This document shows, piece by piece, positions 6,176 to 8,645 of a DNA stretch of 8,645 bases. A program made the position numbers and the translations under genes. Location of the stretch: contig CALRHQ010000040.1 in NCBI GenBank assembly GCA_943359415.1, forward strand, positions 1 to 8,645, read 5' to 3'. Numbering within the stretch: position 1 is the first letter of the stretch; each line of letters begins with the position of its first letter. This DNA comes from Candidatus Peribacteria bacterium. Lineage in GTDB: Bacteria > Patescibacteriota > Gracilibacteria > UBA1369 > LOWO2-01-FULL-3. The notes under the pieces were generated by a model that saw only the letters and a list, made by a program, of their open reading frames with translations, was not told where the DNA came from and ran no database searches.

Positions 6176-6318
6176 ATAAAAATTTTCCCCGTCTCAATGT
6201 TTTTAACAGATTTGATAGGGCCTCTTTCATCTTTTATTTCCTCAAGACTCCATCCTTCTCGTGGTGGCACCTCAATAGCTTCGAGAGGGCTTTTATCGTA
6301 AGCATCAATTCTGTCCAT
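6172..6318 (-). CDS. Small protein (48 aa) coupled to the methyltransferase
   Basis: An ATG at 6318 opens 48 codons: MDRIDAYDKSPLEAIEVPPR, then a charged segment with GWSLEEIKDERGP, ending SVKNIETGKIFI. Its TGA (6172-6174) overlaps the TTG start of the methyltransferase. The composition is protein-like (charged, one Trp, a Pro-Pro turn) and it fills a gap that would otherwise be unexplained. It could be a partner of the methyltransferase or a leader peptide that controls its translation. AT-rich sequence with a TAATAAT lies 9 bases upstream of the ATG; no Shine-Dalgarno is seen. The rest of the gap, to 6467, holds only promoter-like AT-rich sequence. Confidence 0.6.
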   Translation of the reverse strand: MDRIDAYDKSPLEAIEVPPREGWSLEEIKDERGPIKSVKNIETGKIFI

Positions 6319-6425
6319 GATGAATAAATTATTACCTTAGTGGTCAATCTAACATGTTTTGCCCGCAAGTCAAGCCTTTTGCTTCTAAATTTATTTTAGG
6401 AATATTTAACGAAAATTTAATGTCA

Positions 6426-6434
6426 TGGTAGTAT
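6426..6434 (+). promoter_or_regulatory. Extended -10 box upstream of the coiled-coil gene
   Basis: TGG followed by TAGTAT is an extended -10 about 33 bases before the ATG at 6468. A weaker alternative, TGT plus TATTTA at 6444-6452, lies closer. The -35 is poor in both cases. Confidence 0.3.
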
Positions 6435-6467
6435 TGTGACGGCTGTTATTTATTAACCCAATAATTT

Positions 6468-6887
6468 ATGGACAGCCAGACGGTCACAAATGAGATGTTA
6501 TATGAACTTATCAAGTCTTTTCGGCTTGATGTAGATCAACGTTTTAAGCAGGTGGACAATAGATTTGAGCAAATCGATAAGAGGTTTGAGCAAGTCGACA
6601 AGAGTAATGAAACGCTATATGAACTTATCAAGTCTTTTCGACTTGAAGTCGATCAACGTTTTGAGCAAGTTGATAAACGATTTGTTTTGATAGAGCAGCG
6701 ACTAGAGCAGATGGATAAGCGTTTTGATTATATGGAAAAACGAGTTGATAGAGTCGAGGGAATGGTTATGGATATCTGGAAAAGTAAAGATAAGGTCGCG
6801 ATGGGTTTTTCAAAAGGTTTTGTTCTTATCAATGCCTTTATTTCCGCTATAATTTCTGGGGCCGTATCCTTTGCGATAAGTAAATAG
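6468..6887 (+). CDS. Tail-anchored heptad-repeat coiled-coil protein (139 aa)
   Basis: Residues 8-105 are built of heptads of the form RFEQVDK (RFKQVDN, RFEQIDK, RFEQVDK, RFEQVDK, RLEQMDK, RFDYMEK), a strong coiled-coil signal. A single hydrophobic helix at about 117-137 (FVLINAFISAIISGAVSFAI) ends two residues before the C-terminus, so the protein should be anchored by its tail with the coiled coil in the cytoplasm. A 39-residue internal duplication, beginning LYELIKSFRL at residues 11 and 50, is still almost identical in DNA. The layout recalls Borrelia Bdr, DUF1640-like proteins and phage XhlA-type membrane proteins, but no family is certain. It is convergent with the NlpC/P60-like gene. 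Confidence 0.8.
   Translation: MDSQTVTNEMLYELIKSFRLDVDQRFKQVDNRFEQIDKRFEQVDKSNETLYELIKSFRLEVDQRFEQVDKRFVLIEQRLEQMDKRFDYMEKRVDRVEGMVMDIWKSKDKVAMGFSKGFVLINAFISAIISGAVSFAISK
6499..6670 (+). repeat. 117-bp internal duplication in the coiled-coil gene
   Basis: Segments 6499-6553 and 6616-6670 are near-identical over 55 bases, offset by 117 bases (39 codons, in frame). The few differences fall mostly at third codon positions, so the copy is fairly recent and under protein selection, or still exchanging sequence. Confidence 0.85.
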
Positions 6888-6909
6888 ACCTACTTACTAA
6901 TACGGCATC

Positions 6910-6933
6910 GAGAATATCTTTAATGATATTCTC
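6910..6933. terminator. Hairpin between convergent genes
   Basis: GAGAATATC (6910-6918) and GATATTCTC (6925-6933) form a perfect 9-bp stem with a 6-base loop, exactly between the TAG of the coiled-coil gene and the stop of the NlpC/P60-like gene. The position fits a bidirectional terminator, but the stem is AT-rich and no strong T tract follows on either strand. Confidence 0.5.
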
Positions 6934-6944
6934 TTCTCCGAAGT

Positions 6945-7730
6945 TTATGCTGCAATAGGTTTGAAAATCCTTGTTATTGGCATCTTGTTAAAGTCTACAG
7001 GGTTTTCGTGCATTTTCCATTTTGTGCCATGGCTTCCACTGGCTAGTTGAGCGATTTTGTTACCTTCATCTATCCAGCTTATAAAAACTGCGCTGTGATT
7101 TCCTCTGCTGTCGACAGCTTCTTTGTGTTCCGGCTTTTTCTTAAGTTTTCCTTCCTCGTAAAGTTTCATTTTTTCTTCATATTCTGCATCACGTTTTGTT
7201 TGTAAATTATAAAAAATATGATCGCCAGGCTGTATAGATGCATATTCTGTTTCTCCGGCATGAGCATTTCCGCAATTTTTCCCATCGTATTTACCGAGTG
7301 ATGAAAAAACTTGTTTTCTTTTGACTCCTGCTTTTTCATAGATTTTTGAAACCCAATCAAAGCAACATGATGCACCGGAAAGCCCTTTGTTGTATGCATC
7401 TTCTGCAACTTCAGTTGCTGCATTAAATGCCTTTTGGCTCGCAGATCCAAGGTTTTCAAATGTATTTGTATCCTTAGATGCATTCAATATTTGCTTTGTT
7501 TTATCTTCTGTGTTTTCAGTCGTTTGTTTTTTTTCTTCGTCGAGTTTTGACATTTCTTTGCCAAATGAATCTAGAAATATTTTGGCCTTAGCTAAAAAAC
7601 CCTTATCTTTATTTTCTTTTGACGCTTCGTATGCTTTTTGCAAACTTGGCATTACATTCTTAAAAAAATCTAAATTAAGATCTTTGACTATTTTGTCTAA
7701 TCCGAAATATTTTGTGATTGATTCAAACAT
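6945..7730 (-). CDS. NlpC/P60-like cysteine peptidase with a novel N-terminal domain (261 aa)
   Basis: The C-terminal half fits a divergent NlpC/P60 (papain-like) fold: SCCFDWVSKIYEKAG (121-135) matches the DCSGFV..VY...G helix with C123 as the likely nucleophile, IQPGDHIFYN (166-175) matches the LxPGDLVFF strand, and NHSAVFISW (211-219) supplies H212. Residues 176-208 are a charged insertion (EEKMKLYEEGKLKKKPEHKE). Such enzymes usually cut peptidoglycan peptides. The N-terminal 85 residues are homologous to the start of the M15 peptidase gene at 8139. There is no signal peptide or membrane helix, so export, if any, is non-classical or occurs on lysis. The gene is divergent from mscL with 42 bases between starts. 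The peptidase assignment rests on motifs only. Confidence 0.72.
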   Translation of the reverse strand: MFESITKYFGLDKIVKDLNLDFFKNVMPSLQKAYEASKENKDKGFLAKAKIFLDSFGKEMSKLDEEKKQTTENTEDKTKQILNASKDTNTFENLGSASQKAFNAATEVAEDAYNKGLSGASCCFDWVSKIYEKAGVKRKQVFSSLGKYDGKNCGNAHAGETEYASIQPGDHIFYNLQTKRDAEYEEKMKLYEEGKLKKKPEHKEAVDSRGNHSAVFISWIDEGNKIAQLASGSHGTKWKMHENPVDFNKMPITRIFKPIAA

Positions 7731-7750
7731 CTGTTATAGTTTTATCTGTT

Positions 7751-7757
7751 TATTATA
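7751..7757. promoter_or_regulatory. Overlapping divergent -10 boxes
   Basis: The 7 bases TATTATA read as TATTAT on the plus strand (7751-7756, 16 bases before mscL) and as TATAAT on the minus strand (7757-7752, 21 bases before the NlpC/P60-like ATG). One near-symmetric site could therefore start both genes. Neither strand has a good -35. Confidence 0.4.
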
Positions 7758-7772
7758 TCATTTTTTACGCTT

Positions 7773-8069
7773 ATGTGGAAGGAGTTTTTGGCTTTCATAA
7801 GAGAATACAAGATAACAGGATTGGCTATGGCATTTATAATGGGAACAGCCAGCACGGATCTGGTGAAATCTCTAGTAAATAATATAATTATGCCGTTTAT
7901 CGCGCCTCTTGCAAAAGGTGGATGGAAAGAAGCTGTTTTATCTATCGGACCTATAGCTATTCCGTGGGGAAGTTTTCTTGCGGATTTGTTAAATTTTGTG
8001 ATTTTGGCGTTCGTTGTATTTTTTATTGCGAAGAAATTTTTCAAAGAGGCGAAGGTGGAGAAGAAATAA
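7773..8069 (+). CDS. mscL: Large-conductance mechanosensitive channel MscL, short form (98 aa)
   Basis: MscL forms a homopentameric inner-membrane pore that opens under high membrane tension and releases solutes after osmotic downshock. The N-terminal KEFLAFI helix, then TM1 (about 15-43, with the family-like pattern of small residues and VKSLVNNIIMPFIAPL), a loop with WKEAVLSIGPIAIPWGSF and TM2 (about 66-90, LLNFVILAFVVFFIAKK) match the family in order. At 98 residues it is far shorter than E. coli MscL (136): the periplasmic loop is small and the C-terminal helical bundle is missing, leaving only a KEAKVEKK tail. It lies between two wall-peptidase genes that share an N-terminal domain. No Shine-Dalgarno precedes the ATG. 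Confidence 0.9.
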   Translation: MWKEFLAFIREYKITGLAMAFIMGTASTDLVKSLVNNIIMPFIAPLAKGGWKEAVLSIGPIAIPWGSFLADLLNFVILAFVVFFIAKKFFKEAKVEKK

Positions 8070-8105
8070 ATCACCTCTTTCCTCCTTTAAAAATAGGCTT
8101 TTTTG

Positions 8106-8114
8106 TGGTATAAT
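8106..8114 (+). promoter_or_regulatory. Extended -10 promoter of the M15 peptidase gene
   Basis: TGG followed by a perfect TATAAT ends 24 bases before the ATG at 8139; TTTAAA (8086-8091) sits 17 bases upstream as a weak -35. This is the best -10 in the right part of the window, so the gene is probably transcribed on its own rather than only from mscL. Confidence 0.55.
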
Positions 8115-8138
8115 ATTTAGATTAAATAACGCAAAGAA

Positions 8139-8645
8139 ATGTCAGAACCTGAATTACCAAAAAAACCATCTGGACTAGAATCTTTGAAAAAGTCTTTTGG
8201 CTTCGAATCAATCGGGAAAGCTCTCGGAATTGATTCGTTTAAAAACATTGTTCCGAGCCTTAAAATGGCTTATGAACTTGCAACTAAAAATAAAGATGGA
8301 AGTTTTGTTGATAAAATGGGAATATTTTTGACATCGTTTAGCCAAGAAATGGAAAAACTTGACGGTGATAAAAAACAAATCGCGGCAGATGCAACCGCAA
8401 AGGTTCAAGGAATTATAGCAGAGACACAAAAAAGCGCTCCCGATGTTCCTGAATCTTTAAGCCATGATCATGAACATGAAAATGAGGTAGAGCCAAATGA
8501 ACCATTTGTAACAGGTAAAGATCATTTTGGGAATACAGTGATCTTGAGAAAAAGTGCAATGGAAGCATTTAGAAATTCCATGAGTATTGCTGAAGGAATG
8601 GGCATGAAACTTGGAGTTACTTCTTCATATCGTGATTTTAAATCA
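8139..8645 (+). CDS. M15 (VanY-like) peptidase with the shared N-terminal domain, 3' truncated by the window
   Basis: 169 codons are open from the ATG at 8139 to the last base; the stop lies outside. Residues 21-100 are homologous to the N-terminus of the NlpC/P60-like protein: FKNIVPSLKMAYE (34-46) and IFLTSFSQEMEKLD (62-75) align without gaps to residues 23-35 and 51-64 there. A His/Glu-rich linker follows (SHDHEHENE, 108-116). From about 128 the sequence FGNTVILRKSAMEAF... and LGVTSSYRDFKS matches the start of M15 D-Ala-D-Ala carboxypeptidases, whose SxYRS..Q motif precedes the SxHxxGxAxD zinc site, not yet reached here. It probably trims peptidoglycan peptides. There is no signal peptide. 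The M15 call depends on one motif; the domain homology is firm. Confidence 0.75.
   Translation, partial: MSEPELPKKPSGLESLKKSFGFESIGKALGIDSFKNIVPSLKMAYELATKNKDGSFVDKMGIFLTSFSQEMEKLDGDKKQIAADATAKVQGIIAETQKSAPDVPESLSHDHEHENEVEPNEPFVTGKDHFGNTVILRKSAMEAFRNSMSIAEGMGMKLGVTSSYRDFKS

Noticed and set aside
7387..7800. A 137-codon plus-strand frame opposite the NlpC/P60-like gene
   Set aside because: It is antisense to a gene with recognisable motifs and a homologous neighbour domain; its composition is a mirror of that gene's codons.
8043..8104. Intrinsic terminator after mscL
   Set aside because: AAAGAGG (8043-8049) can pair with CCTCTTT (8074-8080), but the stem overlaps the coding end and no T tract follows directly. 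The T run at 8099-8104 has only a weak AT stem.
123..8645. UGA recoded as glycine, as in Gracilibacteria and Absconditabacteria
   Set aside because: All main genes, including L27 and endonuclease III, are complete with GGN glycines and have no in-frame TGA. TGA also works as a plausible stop at 6172. Seven of eleven stops are TAA and three are TAG, so TGA is rare but not evidently recoded.

Overview
The window is AT-rich, about 8.6 kb, and reads with the standard code (TAA and TAG stops, one TGA). None of the eleven start codons visible has a convincing Shine-Dalgarno sequence. Several genes are preceded by extended -10 boxes. The compact layout, an L27 gene without L21 beside it, a large HNH endonuclease of a type common in candidate-phyla bacteria, a minimal MscL and many lineage-specific proteins suggest a Candidate Phyla Radiation (Patescibacteria) bacterium, perhaps near Peregrinibacteria or Gracilibacteria. 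This placement rests on gene style recalled from memory, not on a search.

Left part (1-1338): a strong leftward promoter at the edge, a small unknown protein (+), then a convergent unit (-) of rpmA (ribosomal protein bL27) followed by an unknown 235-aa helical protein. The two convergent genes share a TTAA at their stops.

Repeat and HNH block (1339-3131): an HNH endonuclease gene (-) sits between two gene-free stretches of about 370 and 560 bases. These hold a 29-bp-arm inverted repeat, a 26-bp-arm inverted repeat, a dispersed repeat of 44 bp present as direct copies on both sides of the HNH gene, and a diverged 79-bp tandem repeat. This is the most mobile-looking part.

Middle (3132-6318): a secreted coiled-coil M23 peptidoglycan hydrolase and endonuclease III (nth) form a + strand pair. 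Then come tRNA-Gln(TTG) with its 3' end duplicated 98 bp downstream, and a convergent two-gene unit (-): a 48-aa ORF whose TGA overlaps the TTG start of a SAM methyltransferase.

Right part (6468-8645): a tail-anchored coiled-coil protein (+), a convergent NlpC/P60-like cysteine peptidase (-), MscL (+) divergent from it, and the start of an M15 (VanY-like) peptidase (+) cut by the window end. The two peptidases share a clearly homologous N-terminal domain (27 of 47 residues identical without gaps in the core) and neither has a signal peptide. Two unrelated wall-hydrolase folds carrying one novel domain, flanking a mechanosensitive channel, is the best candidate for an undescribed system. A wall-remodelling, release or lysis module is the working inference.
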